A stretch of DNA of 64,000 bases from Asparagopsis taxiformis (lineage: Eukaryota > Rhodophyta > Florideophyceae > Bonnemaisoniales > Bonnemaisoniaceae). Under the pieces are notes generated by a model. That model did not search any database. It was not told the DNA's origin and saw nothing but the letters and a program-made list of their open reading frames with translations. A program made the translations under genes and the position numbers. The DNA is taken from the NCBI GenBank assembly GCA_030407315.1, contig JALQPE010002405.1:1-64000 (forward strand). The letters run 5' to 3'. This document shows, piece by piece, positions 11,998-22,651 of this stretch (position 1 is the first letter of the stretch; each line of letters begins with the position of its first letter).

Positions 11998-12226
11998 TTG
12001 GTCGAGTAATACTCAATCCGAGAATCTCCGAATACCGGATTGAGTATTGCTCGACCAACTTTCAGGTATCCACTGAGGCGAAAAGTTTGTAAATAATGTC
12101 TTTAATTGTAAAATTTTATATTTGGAAACATTTATGAATTTTCGTAAATGTTGGATGCAGTGTAAATTGGTCGAGCAAAACTCAATCCGGCATTGTGCAA
12201 TTGTCGGATTGAGTTTTACTCGACCA
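11998..12226. promoter_or_regulatory. Two ~60-bp palindromes (P1, P2)
   Basis: P1 (11,998-12,057) and P2 (12,167-12,226) are inverted repeats of TTGGTCGAGCAAAACTCAAT around a short variable centre. They lie upstream of the minus-strand gene that starts at 11,732. The same palindrome recurs upstream of four other genes in the window (see 26,982, 31,158 and 35,312). An operator, a recombination site or a MITE are all possible. Confidence 0.75.
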
Positions 12227-12298
12227 AGTGCAGTATGACAAATGCCTGCTGACAGGCATGTGTAAGCAATTACAGTCAAGAAACTTGGTCGAGCAAAA

Positions 12299-13571
12299 AA
12301 CACTACTTTGGCTAATTTCGGACTGGAATTTTTTAATCGGACTGGAATTTTTTTCTGTGCTGTTCCAAATATTTTTGAGTCAGTACAGAAGTTTCATTAC
12401 GTAGAACGCAACTGTATATAGCTAAACTGAATGGAGCTGTTATTCTAAATGTGTTGGACTAAATTAGCAATCTCTTTGATCCTGCTAGTTTACAATTTTC
12501 TCACTTACAAATTCTGAGAATTTTTTGGATAAATTTTATGGAACTGCAGGAAGTGACGTCATGGACGGCGCAACAGTAGTAAATTACGACAAGTTCTAGA
12601 CTGAGGACTCTGTAGACAAGGTCCTGTCAATATGGCTTATTCGCTCCTCTCGCAGTCTATGATTACAATCCTGTCGATAGGAGAGCTGTACACCGCGGTT
12701 TGCTGCTGCGCGATGTAAAGGCCGAACGCAAAATCGCTCTGGCTATCTACATGCGCGCGTCAACAGCACGTTTTCATGCAGGATTACGGAAAGCTTTTCT
12801 GCTTTCTGGTAAGCCTGTTTGTGAAAAGTAATACTGCAGTCTGTGTCCAGACCATTGGCTGTACTACAAGCAGCAAAGCTCACTCGCATATTATTTTTGC
12901 CACGAACTCTGCGCTTCAAGTACCTCTAGGCTGAGTACATGAGATGGGGAAGATAGTCACGACTGCACAAACTATTGCACAATGGTGCTTACTTGCAGCT
13001 TGACTGGGAATGATTGCTACGCATCAGAGGGAAATTTGTATGGGTGAGTATACGAATGCTCACGGGATAGACAATTCAATCAATGCGCGCGCTCACAGCG
13101 CGACTGTGCGCTGAATTTCCAGCTTCGAACTACTGTGCGCAAGTATCCAAAGTGGAAATGTTACAAGTTTAGATTGTTAACCATCAGCTGACCATACGCT
13201 ACATATCTCATGTCAACTTCTGGGATTGGATACCAGTCTGCAATGCAAGCATATGTGATCGTGTGTGAGCGATTCTAGAACCTGCCGAGACCCTTCCGCA
13301 GCTTGATGTAGGTCAGCTGAAGGACTAGCACAATTGAAGGAAAAAATCAGTGCAGCTCACAAATGTCACGCATACTTTGCACAGCAATGTGCATGCCAAT
13401 TCGTGATTCCGTGTTGTTCTCGCTTGTGCACCAATACTCCGACCAGCGTTTCAAGCTGGGCAAAAGTTTTTGACAGACAATGATCGGAAATATATGTCTT
13501 GTCAGCGGATACCGATGTTCTCATCGCAGCTTATGTCATTTTCATGCACGCTGCAACACGTACATTGCACG
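12299..13571 (+). repeat. Left terminal inverted repeat
   Basis: It matches 21,038-22,310 in reverse complement with equal length and only isolated differences (for example A/G near 12,598). The outer 60 bases contain a direct duplication of TCGGACTGGAATTTTTT. Identity ends abruptly after CATTGCACG. Small frames inside the repeat are not considered genes. Confidence 0.93.
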
Positions 13572-14290
13572 TGCAAAATGAGAGGCCAGTGCGTAACACC
13601 AACTAATTCTTGCAATGCTGTTCATGTGCACCAACGAGATCTACGTCTTGCATGCTCACGGCTGCGAAATTGTATGACAATATATCTTTTATGCAATTGC
13701 TACAAATGCAAGAGAGGTGGACAGGGCAGCGTGAATGGAGTCAAAATTTCTGCAGTGTGCATATTGAAGCAGTATGAAACTTGTACTGTGACTCAATCTC
13801 AAAGAATGCGGACAGTTTGCTCTTCGAAATTGCCATAGAAATATCACAGCGATGCTGGAGTTACGCGATGGAAACGGTCAACGTAGGTGCTAATATAAGA
13901 CAAGATACAATCTATACTCATTGATAACGAATCATTCAATGCAATATTGTCCAATGTATTCGGCCTATGCTACTACTGCTGTAGGGATTAGTAATTTAAA
14001 AGGAAACATGTATGGATGGCATCTTTGAGAACTAAGAGTCACATTCTTCAAATACAATTCTATCTCACCCTGATCTTGATCATTCCAATGTATACCAAAA
14101 CTCCCTCCACATTTTTCTACCTTCAAAGGGCTTCCCAAGCATGTACATAGTCTGCAGACTTCGTATGTATATAAAGATTTGTATGTTAAACAAGCCATTT
14201 ATGGGTTTCTCTGTTCAATAGACACATGTACATGTATTCCTAGAGCACAACACACCAAGAAAACCAAATAGCACTATCAGCATGTTTGTG
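13572..14290. other. Transposon internal non-coding segment
   Basis: This lies between the left TIR and the 3' end of the transposase gene. I see no supported gene. Short Cys-rich plus-strand frames overlap the TIR and have no family character. Confidence 0.5.
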
Positions 14291-16645
14291 TTAGTTCACA
14301 CCGAGAGACTCTCTTATACCCTTCGCATCGTTGACAGTTATTGTTCGATCCCTTTTGAGAGAAGAGAACTTGACCAGCACAGTATTCACGCTTATTATCT
14401 GTCGAAATGGAACTTTTCTTCCATTTGTCACCTTCGTGCTAACGCTGTACTTTGCTTCATATGGATTGTGCCAATCTTTGTCAGGCTCATACCATATTAT
14501 TGATAGAGACGAAGCAACACCTTCTGTTGTACGGGTGTGAACTGAAACGACCTCTGCAATCCAAAATGTGTCATTCCCATCAACTGTCTTCACGGCAACC
14601 ATATCCCCTGCTCCATACTCGAAGTCGAAAAATGGTGTGGAGGAGAGATCTGCATCCTGATCCTCATATTCGATGGTCCCATTTTGATCGTCCGAAGGAC
14701 GGTTCGTCGCCATCTCAAAACTGTCCTCCAGATCCCAATGAAATTTCTCCTCGCGGTCTCGATATACTCGATCTCGAAGTTCTCTTAGAGACTGCATTTT
14801 CATGGAACACCCAACTCTAGCTTCATTCGACTCCAAGCATTTGTTGATAGCCGTGACGTTTGGCGGGGACTTCAAGATGGTCGGTGGTGTGTTTTGTAAT
14901 GAAGGGACGAATTTCAAGAAGCCAGAATTAGGGTTGATGTCATCCAGAGGCTTCCAGGACTCATTACAGTTAACCCGCACTGAACATTTCGCACCAAATT
15001 CTATTGAGTCGACATGCTGTGTCTGATCTATTCTACTGAACTTGAAGAATCTGAAATGGCTGAATGGTGGAATACTCCGGAGACACCTCTCAGAAATGCA
15101 AAGACCACTAAAGTTCGCTACACTCATCATACGGGACACGGTTGGGCGAGGAGTATACGAGTTGCGCAACTGATCCATAAGGTCTTCCATGGTCAGTGCC
15201 TCATTGGTCCGGAGTCTGTTGGATGTTCTGCTAAAACATTGGTCAATATCACTGTGAGTGTGACCAATGGGCAGAAAAGAGACAATGACCTCCTCAAAAA
15301 CGCCTCGACGCACTAACATCTCCAAATATGCCATAACGAACCGGTTTTTGTTCTCCCGAGTGCAGTTGTCGAGCTGCAAATACATTTTTGAAGGCATCTT
15401 GGATGATTTTTCTACTTTGCGTTGCAGAACCCGGTGTATCGTCTCTATTATATGATTTCCACCTGTTTCAAACTCTTCTGTTAGTAGTAACAGGGAAAGC
15501 TCGTTCACTGCACTATGCTCCAGCGCCCCAATGAGCCTGACCTTGAGCTTTTCTCCCCTTGAAGATTTTGTTTCGAAAATAAAATGTGGTAACCCAAAGG
15601 CTGACTGATCTGCTCCGTCAATTACAAATGAGCAGACCATAGATGGGTTCCGCTTTGCTTCTTGTCTTTTCTTCTCATAGGCTCTCCTCTCTCTTTCAAT
15701 AAACTCCAAATGCGATTTATGCCTGCGTCGGAGCACGCTTGCTCGTTCTTCGTTCAATCTACACCGGCCTAGCTCTGCCCGCAACATTTCACATTCGTTG
15801 CACTTGGCAAAACGGTGATGTTTTCGGACTTTGATACTGCTGCATTCCGATCTCCATACACGTAAGAAGTAACTCTCACTGGGTGGCCTCGAAGCCGAGC
15901 TGCTGGCCCATTGATTTTGATCACGAGGGAGATTGTTGATGTCTTCGAGAAACTTTTTGTAAACGCTTGCTTTGTTGAAGAAAGGGAGGTGCTGCTCAGT
16001 TCTATCTGGCATTAGCTGAGCTGTGGTTTCTGCGAGAGACTGTAAGTAGTTTACGATCCTGCATTTCTGATTTTCCATCCTGTATATTCCTCGAGGCAAA
16101 GCTTCTATTGAGCACGATGATGGAGCCATCAATGTGCATTTCACACAGCTTTGCAGAGTCTTGGAAAACCGAAAAGCCTTCACTAGGAAAGTACTGCACA
16201 CTGGGTTGCCATTGAACATAAACGACCTCAAATTTTCATCAAACATTAAGCTCAATGTTCGCTTCCTCTCCGATCGGTTCATTGATATAATGCGCTTGTA
16301 CTGAGAAAATGCAAAGCTCTTTTCCACAGATGTGAAACAACGTTTTTTGCAGCATGTTTGATTAGCTTCGAACGGATTTGTCTTCATTTTCGACATCCTT
16401 AGGCGTTCCTTTCTAAGGGAGCTCACTGGCGAGGTAGAACGCTTCACTCGAGTTTTGTACGTGTAGATACGTCTGACCTTCAGATTTGGACCGTTCGTTG
16501 CACACTGCCTCGAATATTTGTCCTGCATGGATGAGCCTGCGAAGTGGTTTCCGGATTCTATGGACTGCAATGAACGTTCTGATGAGGGCGATCTTGTAGA
16601 GTGGAATGAATCACTGGAAGTTCGAAGTGAAGTTGAGAGTTCCAT
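14291..16645 (-). CDS. Putative DDE-like transposase (DUF7869-like), 784 aa
   Basis: This single intact frame occupies half of a TIR-bounded element and is the only candidate for its mobilisation. The N-terminal third has Cys pairs (CCKKRC, CVKC, CNEC) that could bind zinc. The central part has SFVIDGADQSAFG (Asp near residue 341), then YLQLDNCTRENKN (Asp near 424), then GHTHSDIDQCFSR (about 460-472). That set is what I recall of the DUF7869 family, widespread in eukaryotic repeats and plausibly RNase-H-like. The C-terminal 120 residues include GDMVAVK ... FWIAEVVSV, which resembles a Tudor/BAH-type barrel and could tether the protein to chromatin. It is transcribed divergently from the methyltransferase gene. 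Transposase activity is inferred from context, and the family name is from memory. Confidence 0.75.
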   Translation of the reverse strand: MELSTSLRTSSDSFHSTRSPSSERSLQSIESGNHFAGSSMQDKYSRQCATNGPNLKVRRIYTYKTRVKRSTSPVSSLRKERLRMSKMKTNPFEANQTCCKKRCFTSVEKSFAFSQYKRIISMNRSERKRTLSLMFDENLRSFMFNGNPVCSTFLVKAFRFSKTLQSCVKCTLMAPSSCSIEALPRGIYRMENQKCRIVNYLQSLAETTAQLMPDRTEQHLPFFNKASVYKKFLEDINNLPRDQNQWASSSASRPPSESYFLRVWRSECSSIKVRKHHRFAKCNECEMLRAELGRCRLNEERASVLRRRHKSHLEFIERERRAYEKKRQEAKRNPSMVCSFVIDGADQSAFGLPHFIFETKSSRGEKLKVRLIGALEHSAVNELSLLLLTEEFETGGNHIIETIHRVLQRKVEKSSKMPSKMYLQLDNCTRENKNRFVMAYLEMLVRRGVFEEVIVSFLPIGHTHSDIDQCFSRTSNRLRTNEALTMEDLMDQLRNSYTPRPTVSRMMSVANFSGLCISERCLRSIPPFSHFRFFKFSRIDQTQHVDSIEFGAKCSVRVNCNESWKPLDDINPNSGFLKFVPSLQNTPPTILKSPPNVTAINKCLESNEARVGCSMKMQSLRELRDRVYRDREEKFHWDLEDSFEMATNRPSDDQNGTIEYEDQDADLSSTPFFDFEYGAGDMVAVKTVDGNDTFWIAEVVSVHTRTTEGVASSLSIIWYEPDKDWHNPYEAKYSVSTKVTNGRKVPFRQIISVNTVLVKFSSLKRDRTITVNDAKGIRESLGVN

Positions 16646-18111
16646 CGAACTCGGTCAAGGAGAAAATGATGAGGGCAGAACTGGAAAAAAGAGTGTCTTG
16701 ACTTCTCGGATGATTTTCGTCATCCGGGTTATATGTTTGCATGGCAAACAAATGAAAAATTCTTCATGTGACGTGTCTGGATGAAGCAGTCACAATGCTT
16801 GGGTTTACTATCTACAGTGAACAGCTAAGTTGAGAACGAAGTTGTACCGGTTACAGAAAGAAACGGATGGCTTTCTAATGACCGTTCAGTTAACGGAATA
16901 ATGCGGTTTGAATTTCACAAATTGCAGTTCCGATAGTAGCCCAGTACGATTACATAACCGCTTCTAGGGTATTGGTCCGTTAACTCAGAAAAAGCCCAGG
17001 CCCTATGCACTGGGCGGAAAAATGGGCTCACAGTTGTCAGGGTGACGTTAAAGACTACAGTTTGGATTTGTGAAGCACAGGTACAGATTGAGGTGATCAT
17101 TGGCAATACGTTACAAAAGAATACATAACTGTTGTATTTCGACTACATGTGTGTTCGATGTGCGACATGTACAGTGTAGATGACGTGAGGACTTCCGAAA
17201 CATTCCATACGTCACTGACCTGTTCCGTGCATGGGCCGAACAGGCCAGTGAGCTACGCGCAGAAGTGGGCCTGATGTATCACTAATTGGGCGTAGACGAC
17301 ACTATTGGCTGACACCTGACACCTTTCTCGCAATCTCAATATGAGAACACAGCTCGAAGACCTATGTCCAAACAGATAGGTAGGGGAACAGTTTCTCCCT
17401 GACAGATGACGAAAAATCATTGGTAGAATTATCCTTTCCAAATTCTCGGCAGGTACATTATGAGGTTACACGTAGTCGAAATATCTGCCGGTATCATTGA
17501 AATGTTACACTGTAATTTAGTTTTTGTTTTCTTTTGGTTCCAACGATTTGCCATCAGTGATAGCCATTCTCCCCATCTCAATATGGGACAATAGGTTAGG
17601 ATTTTCCTTTCAATTTTCAACCGTTAGAAGTATTTGTTTATGTGGAAAGCAAAAAGTTCGCGTAACAGAACTCGAGAGCCGTTGTTCGGTCCCATGAGAC
17701 ATTCATCTCATCATTCTTTCCTGAAAGAGAAACATTTATCACGTCTCATATTCTGACTTGCCTGTACAGTGCGCATACGTTGATCAGATAGGAAAGAGCA
17801 TGGGTTGCAAATCATTGTAGTGGGATCACCTCTTTTTTTAAAGTTCTTTTGACATACTAGTGATCTCAAAAGGATCATACTGTAAACTTCCCTCTTGAAA
17901 AGTGACGAGAATAGCCCAAACATGATTGAAACGTTTTTCTGAAACATTCGACTACAGATGACCAGCGTGCAAGTGTTCAAATCATTGGGTTCTTCGAGCC
18001 CTTGCATAATTGCAAAAAGGATCATTTATAGCACGAACAGTCTTAATAACTTCAGACGCTTTTGTATCCCTCACTACTCCCCGCCATACTCTCTGCTCAT
18101 ATTCCTGAGCT
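16646..18111. promoter_or_regulatory. Divergent intergenic region between the two transposon genes
   Basis: About 1.47 kb separates the two start codons. It should hold both promoters. No repeat, palindrome of the 60-bp class or convincing short gene was seen. Small minus-strand frames at 17.0-18.4 kb lack domain features. Confidence 0.5.
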
Positions 18112-20940
18112 ATGGGTAGAACTACCCGCAGGGCTACTGCGGCGAAGGAAAAGAAAAGTAATCCGCAAAAATCCCAGATACGGCAAGTTGACGTTCTGTT
18201 TGCAGAAATTGAAAGAAATGGTGTTCTGCAGGCAATTGACCCTCGCGCATGCATACCGCTTACACAACCGAGAGCTATCTCATCTTCTGGACTTGACAGA
18301 CTAGAACACAGCTTTACCAGTTTTGAGTCCACTTCTACATTTACTGGATACAATGCTGCTGGAGGAAAGGCGGTGGTGATCAAACTTGAAGGGGTTTATT
18401 CTCATTATCCTAAAATGTTCTTGTCTAATACGAAACGATTGCCTGAAGCGGAAGTGAACACAATTCTGGCTGACACACCGGATTGGTATGGAGTCGTCGA
18501 CGGTCACCATCGGCTTCTTGTGCTACAGCGTCTGATCGAAAAGAGGCCGGAGCAGTGGTGTGGATTCCAATGGAACGTTTTGCTCATACCAGCCTCGCCG
18601 ATTGATCAGCTTCGTGCATATGCTAGAGCACGAAATTCCCTTCAGGAAGAGAACTATATAGTCAAGACATCGGTTTACGACGTAATGCGGGCTCTGAAAG
18701 ACGATGCCAAAACTCTCGTCCGGGAAAAAAATTTGAACCCAGACTGCTTGCCTAAAGGCTTCATTACGGAAGTTGCAGATTACTACGCTGGAGGGAAGGG
18801 GAGAGCGAACAATACCCAGAAACAGTTGGCAGGGTGTGTTATTCGTCTCTCTGAGCGAGTTCTGTCAACGATAGGAGAGATTGTTAACGGTGAATTTCGT
18901 GACCTCGCCATAGCTTTTGATAAGAGGGCTGCAGGCTTCACAGGGTCGACAGCAAAAGATGATTCGACTCTTGAATGCAGAGTCTACCTGGATATGATAT
19001 CTACAAACACCTTGAAGGCTTCTTCGGCATTCATGGGAGCATGCGAGGATGATCAAATTAACTCTCTGTACCGTGTGCAGCGGCATTGTCGTGAACATAA
19101 CTTTAAATCTGTGCATGCAACTATTATGCAAAAGCAGGTCTTGGCATCCAAATCTGCTAGAAAGGAGGTTGAGAAGTTCGAAAAATTCCTGGACTCTGAA
19201 GGGAAATGGCCGATAGAGATGGAACAGATCCGGGAGAACTTACTAAGAACTACACTTATGGATGAAGAAGTCGAGGGTAGTTCGGGAAATGAACATGAGC
19301 TACTACCTTCTCTCCTCAAGTTCCATGCTGCCGCTTTTCCCTTGAAGCACAAGTGGAAAATGAAAAAGTACTCTGAGCTTATCAGCCCTTCTCAACCTGA
19401 TCATCTCGCCAGTTCCGGAGCTGAACAAACACTCTCTACGCAAAACGATTCTAGGCCGCAAACTCAAAACAGTTCTAGTTCCCTTCCTGTCGACTCCGAT
19501 TATAGACCGGAGATTCCAGGTGAAGCTAGCGGCAATGATAACCGAAAATCTTCAGAGCAAAATTTAGAACCAACCAGTCCGATGTCCATACTGGATGAGC
19601 CAAATACAGCGACATCTCGCCATAGTCGCTGTCAATCAACACCTGAAAAAGGTATTGCAAAATCTTCACTTTCTCCTACCTGCTCTACCAAACATTCGCA
19701 GCGTCTGAACCAAACTGAGAAAGAACATCATGTATCCGATGCTGAAACTCTGAAACAGAACAACCTGCGATGTTACCAAATGTCTTGGCAGCAATTTCAA
19801 AACACTGTGGCCGCGGATGACAACTCATTCGACCTCGTCCTCACGGATCCCCCGTACTTTCTCAAGACAAATGCATCCCAGACGGGGAGGAACTACTCTG
19901 ACTACATTGATGACAGAGAAATGAAGTCATTTGCGCAGTTCTGCAGGAGAATGACTAAGCCGGGAGGTCATGTTATTATTTTCACATCGTTTCATCTGAT
20001 TGCACGATGGTACGAGGCCTTCCGTACAACCGATATGACTTCAATGTCTCATCCTTTGACGATTGTAAAACAAAGCGAAGGATTGCAGAGAAATAGAAGC
20101 AAGAGCTTCCCTCAAAATGCTGTGGAGTTTGCTTTGGTGGTGAAAGCAGCTGGACGGCATCCACACGGATTCCAAGTAGACCTTGAGTCACAGTACTGCC
20201 TATTGCAATCTTCCCATAAGCGGAAATTCAACGTCATTGACAGCGTTCCTGTCGTAAAAAATAAGCTGACATTCCCTGGCACGAGGACAGTGGTTCGCGT
20301 AGAGGAAAAGAATCCGGCGCTTCTGTCTGAAATTATGACAACTTTCGCACCAGAAGGAGGTAGTGTACTTGACCCGTACGCAGGAACAATGACGACTGGG
20401 ATTGCTAGTCTTGCAACAAGAAGACCCTGTACAATGATCGAATCAGCTCCTGACTGTTTTCGCCTTGCGTATGATCGTCTAGTCCGAATATCAAGAAAAA
20501 GCGCTTCACTGACTGAAAAAAGCAGAAGGACAAGGTCCAAGAATGATTCAGGACAGTTTCAAGTTGAAGCGAAGTCGGTTTTGTACTCCCTAGACTCTCA
20601 GTCTGGGAAAGAGAGCTTTGACTCGTGCGTTGGTCAAGAAAAAGAAAAGCAGACCGGAGGAAATACTGAAGATGACGAGGACTACCCGAAAACTCAGCTG
20701 CAAGAAGACGAAAGTCATCACACTGCAGCAAATTGCAAAAACACTACCGACAAGATAGAAGATCCAGGAATTGTTTGTGCGTCAGGTCAGTTTTGTTTAC
20801 TAGCGGGTGATAGCCAAGCTCAGATTCCTGAACGGCTCCTGTCGAGATGTTCAGTGTGTCGAAAAAAAGTGCACGATCTTTGTGGAGGTGGAGAGGATGT
20901 AGAAGTTGTCTGCGAACAATGCAGAAGGACAAGAACATAA
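18112..20940 (+). CDS. ParB-like / amino-DNA methyltransferase / zinc-finger protein, 942 aa
   Basis: The gene has an intact frame inside the transposon. The N-terminal module contains VVDGHHRLLVLQRL near residues 128-141, the GxxR-type signature of ParB/Srx-fold proteins, followed by a helical region. After a Ser-rich linker (about 430-560) comes a Rossmann methyltransferase with LVLTDPPYF (about 575-582) and, further on, DPYAGTMTTG (about 753-762). DPPY followed by the FxGxG-like motif is the beta-class order of N6-adenine or N4-cytosine DNA methyltransferases. The last 60 residues hold CASGQFC, CSVC, HDLC and VCEQC, a C4HC3-like finger. The gene predicts a DNA-binding writer of 6mA or 4mC carried by a transposon. 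The modified base cannot be told from sequence. It shares its ParB-like and finger modules with the dioxygenase gene at 27.7 kb. Confidence 0.88.
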   Translation: MGRTTRRATAAKEKKSNPQKSQIRQVDVLFAEIERNGVLQAIDPRACIPLTQPRAISSSGLDRLEHSFTSFESTSTFTGYNAAGGKAVVIKLEGVYSHYPKMFLSNTKRLPEAEVNTILADTPDWYGVVDGHHRLLVLQRLIEKRPEQWCGFQWNVLLIPASPIDQLRAYARARNSLQEENYIVKTSVYDVMRALKDDAKTLVREKNLNPDCLPKGFITEVADYYAGGKGRANNTQKQLAGCVIRLSERVLSTIGEIVNGEFRDLAIAFDKRAAGFTGSTAKDDSTLECRVYLDMISTNTLKASSAFMGACEDDQINSLYRVQRHCREHNFKSVHATIMQKQVLASKSARKEVEKFEKFLDSEGKWPIEMEQIRENLLRTTLMDEEVEGSSGNEHELLPSLLKFHAAAFPLKHKWKMKKYSELISPSQPDHLASSGAEQTLSTQNDSRPQTQNSSSSLPVDSDYRPEIPGEASGNDNRKSSEQNLEPTSPMSILDEPNTATSRHSRCQSTPEKGIAKSSLSPTCSTKHSQRLNQTEKEHHVSDAETLKQNNLRCYQMSWQQFQNTVAADDNSFDLVLTDPPYFLKTNASQTGRNYSDYIDDREMKSFAQFCRRMTKPGGHVIIFTSFHLIARWYEAFRTTDMTSMSHPLTIVKQSEGLQRNRSKSFPQNAVEFALVVKAAGRHPHGFQVDLESQYCLLQSSHKRKFNVIDSVPVVKNKLTFPGTRTVVRVEEKNPALLSEIMTTFAPEGGSVLDPYAGTMTTGIASLATRRPCTMIESAPDCFRLAYDRLVRISRKSASLTEKSRRTRSKNDSGQFQVEAKSVLYSLDSQSGKESFDSCVGQEKEKQTGGNTEDDEDYPKTQLQEDESHHTAANCKNTTDKIEDPGIVCASGQFCLLAGDSQAQIPERLLSRCSVCRKKVHDLCGGGEDVEVVCEQCRRTRT

Positions 20941-21037
20941 GAACTTCTCGGCAAAATGTCGACACTAAAGAAATCTCATTTCCCGTTACGAGCTTCATTT
21001 AGTATACGAATTATGACTGACACTATTGGTGCCATTT
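20941..21037. other. 3' flank of the methyltransferase gene
   Basis: This is a short A/T-rich stretch between the stop codon and the right TIR. It probably holds the poly(A) region. Confidence 0.4.
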
Positions 21038-22310
21038 CGTGCAATGTACGTGTTGCAGCGTGCATGAAAATGACATAAGCTGCGATGAGAACATCGGTAT
21101 CCGCTGACAAGACATATATTTCCGATCATTGTCTGTCAAAAACTTTTGCCCAGCTTGAAACGCTGGTCGGAGTATTGGTGCACAAGCGAGAACAACACGG
21201 AATCACGAATTGGCATGCACATTGCTGTGCAAAGTATGCGTGACATTTGTGAGCTGCACTGATTTTTTCCTTCAATTGTGCTAGTCCTTCAGCTGACCTA
21301 CATCAAGCTGCGGAAGGGTCTCGGCAGGTTCTAGAATCGCTCACACACGATCACATATGCTTGCATTGCAGACTGGTATCCAATCCCAGAAGTTGACATG
21401 AGATATGTAGCGTATGGTCAGCTGATGGTTAACAATCTAAACTTGTAACATTTCCACTTTGGATACTTGCGCACAGTAGTTCGAAGCTGGAAATTCAGCG
21501 CACAGTCGCGCTGTGAGCGCGCGCATTGATTGAATTGTCTATCCCGTGAGCATTCGTATACTCACCCATACAAATTTCCCTCTGATGCGTAGCAATCATT
21601 CCCAGTCAAGCTGCAAGTAAGCACCATTGTGCAATAGTTTGTGCAGTCGTGACTATCTTCCCCATCTCATGTACTCAGCCTAGAGGTACTTGAAGCGCAG
21701 AGTTCGTGGCAAAAATAATATGCGAGTGAGCTTTGCTGCTTGTAGTACAGCCAATGGTCTGGACACAGACTGCAGTATTACTTTTCACAAACAGGCTTAC
21801 CAGAAAGCAGAAAAGCTTTCCGTAATCCTGCATGAAAACGTGCTGTTGACGCGCGCATGTAGATAGCCAGAGCGATTTTGCGTTCGGCCTTTACATCGCG
21901 CAGCAGCAAACCGCGGTGTACAGCTCTCCTATCGACAGGATTGTAATCATAGACTGCGAGAGGAGCGAATAAGCCATATTGACAGGACCTTGTCTACAGA
22001 GTCCTCAGTCCAGAACTTGTCGTAATTTACTACTGTTGCGCCGTCCATGACGTCACTTCCTGCAGTTCCATAAAATTTATCCAAAAAATTCTCAGAATTT
22101 GTAAGTGAGAAAATTGTAAACTAGCAGGATCAAAGAGATTGCTAATTTAGTCCAACACATTTAGAATAACAGCTCCATTCAGTTTAGCTATATACAGTTG
22201 CGTTCTACGTAATGAAACTTCTGTACTGACTCAAAAATATTTGGAACAGCACAGAAAAAAATTCCAGTCCGATTAAAAAATTCCAGTCCGAAATTAGCCA
22301 AAGTAGTGTT
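21038..22310 (-). repeat. Right terminal inverted repeat
   Basis: It is the reverse complement of 12,299-13,571, of the same length and almost identical. It ends CCAAAGTAGTGTT and is followed by AAAA, the target duplication. Confidence 0.93.
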
Positions 22311-22361
22311 AAAACTCAATCCGGCATTGTGAAATTGTCGGATTGAGTTTTGCTCGACTAA
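22311..22361. promoter_or_regulatory. Right part of the interrupted palindrome P3
   Basis: AAAACTCAATCCGGCATTG through TGCTCGACTAAG completes the half-palindrome TTGGTCGAGCAAAA at 12,285-12,298. Together they form a 60-bp palindrome like P2, split by the 10-kb transposon. Confidence 0.85.
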
Positions 22362-22651
22362 GTGGAGTATGACACATCAGCTGCTATGGAAGGGAACATC
22401 AGCTTCATGGCTGATTGTGGCTAACTGCGCAGATGGACACAATTAGCTGATTCCATTAGTACTATAGTCCTCCCGTATTCGGGAGAGAGGGAAAGTTGAA
22501 AACGGGAAGCTGACATAGTGATGAGTAGAGAGATAGACGGTCATGTATAGGAGAAAAGGTAGAAGTATAGGTGTTATGCTGAGAAGAAAGTAGTAGAACA
22601 AGAAAGTGAGAAAAGTTTAATGGTAGAGTGCTCTATTGCACGTGGAATTGT
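22362..22651. other. 3' flank of the MTase-SET gene
   Basis: No gene was seen. It separates the interrupted palindrome from the stop codon of the minus-strand MTase-SET gene. Confidence 0.4.

Larger units (their letters stand above)
12299..22310. mobile_element. 10-kb DNA transposon with 1,273-bp TIRs
   Basis: The element starts AACACTACTTTGGCTAATTT and ends with the reverse complement. It is bounded by AAAA on both sides (12,295-12,298 and 22,311-22,314), a probable 4-bp target-site duplication. Rejoining the flanks restores one of the local 60-bp palindromes, which supports the exact boundaries. Inside are two divergent genes: a DUF7869-like putative transposase (minus) and a ParB/DNA-methyltransferase/zinc-finger protein (plus). 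The TIRs appear almost identical, which implies a recent insertion. Confidence 0.93.

Noticed and set aside
13470..13838. Cys-rich 122-aa plus-strand gene
   Set aside because: It begins inside the left TIR and runs into non-coding sequence. The counterpart in the right TIR has no matching continuation.
18112..20940. Bacterial contamination as the source of the methyltransferase
   Set aside because: The gene lies inside an element with a eukaryotic-type partner and has a PHD-like finger and Ser-rich linkers. Its codon use and flanks match the surroundings, though an ancient bacterial origin of the catalytic domain is likely.
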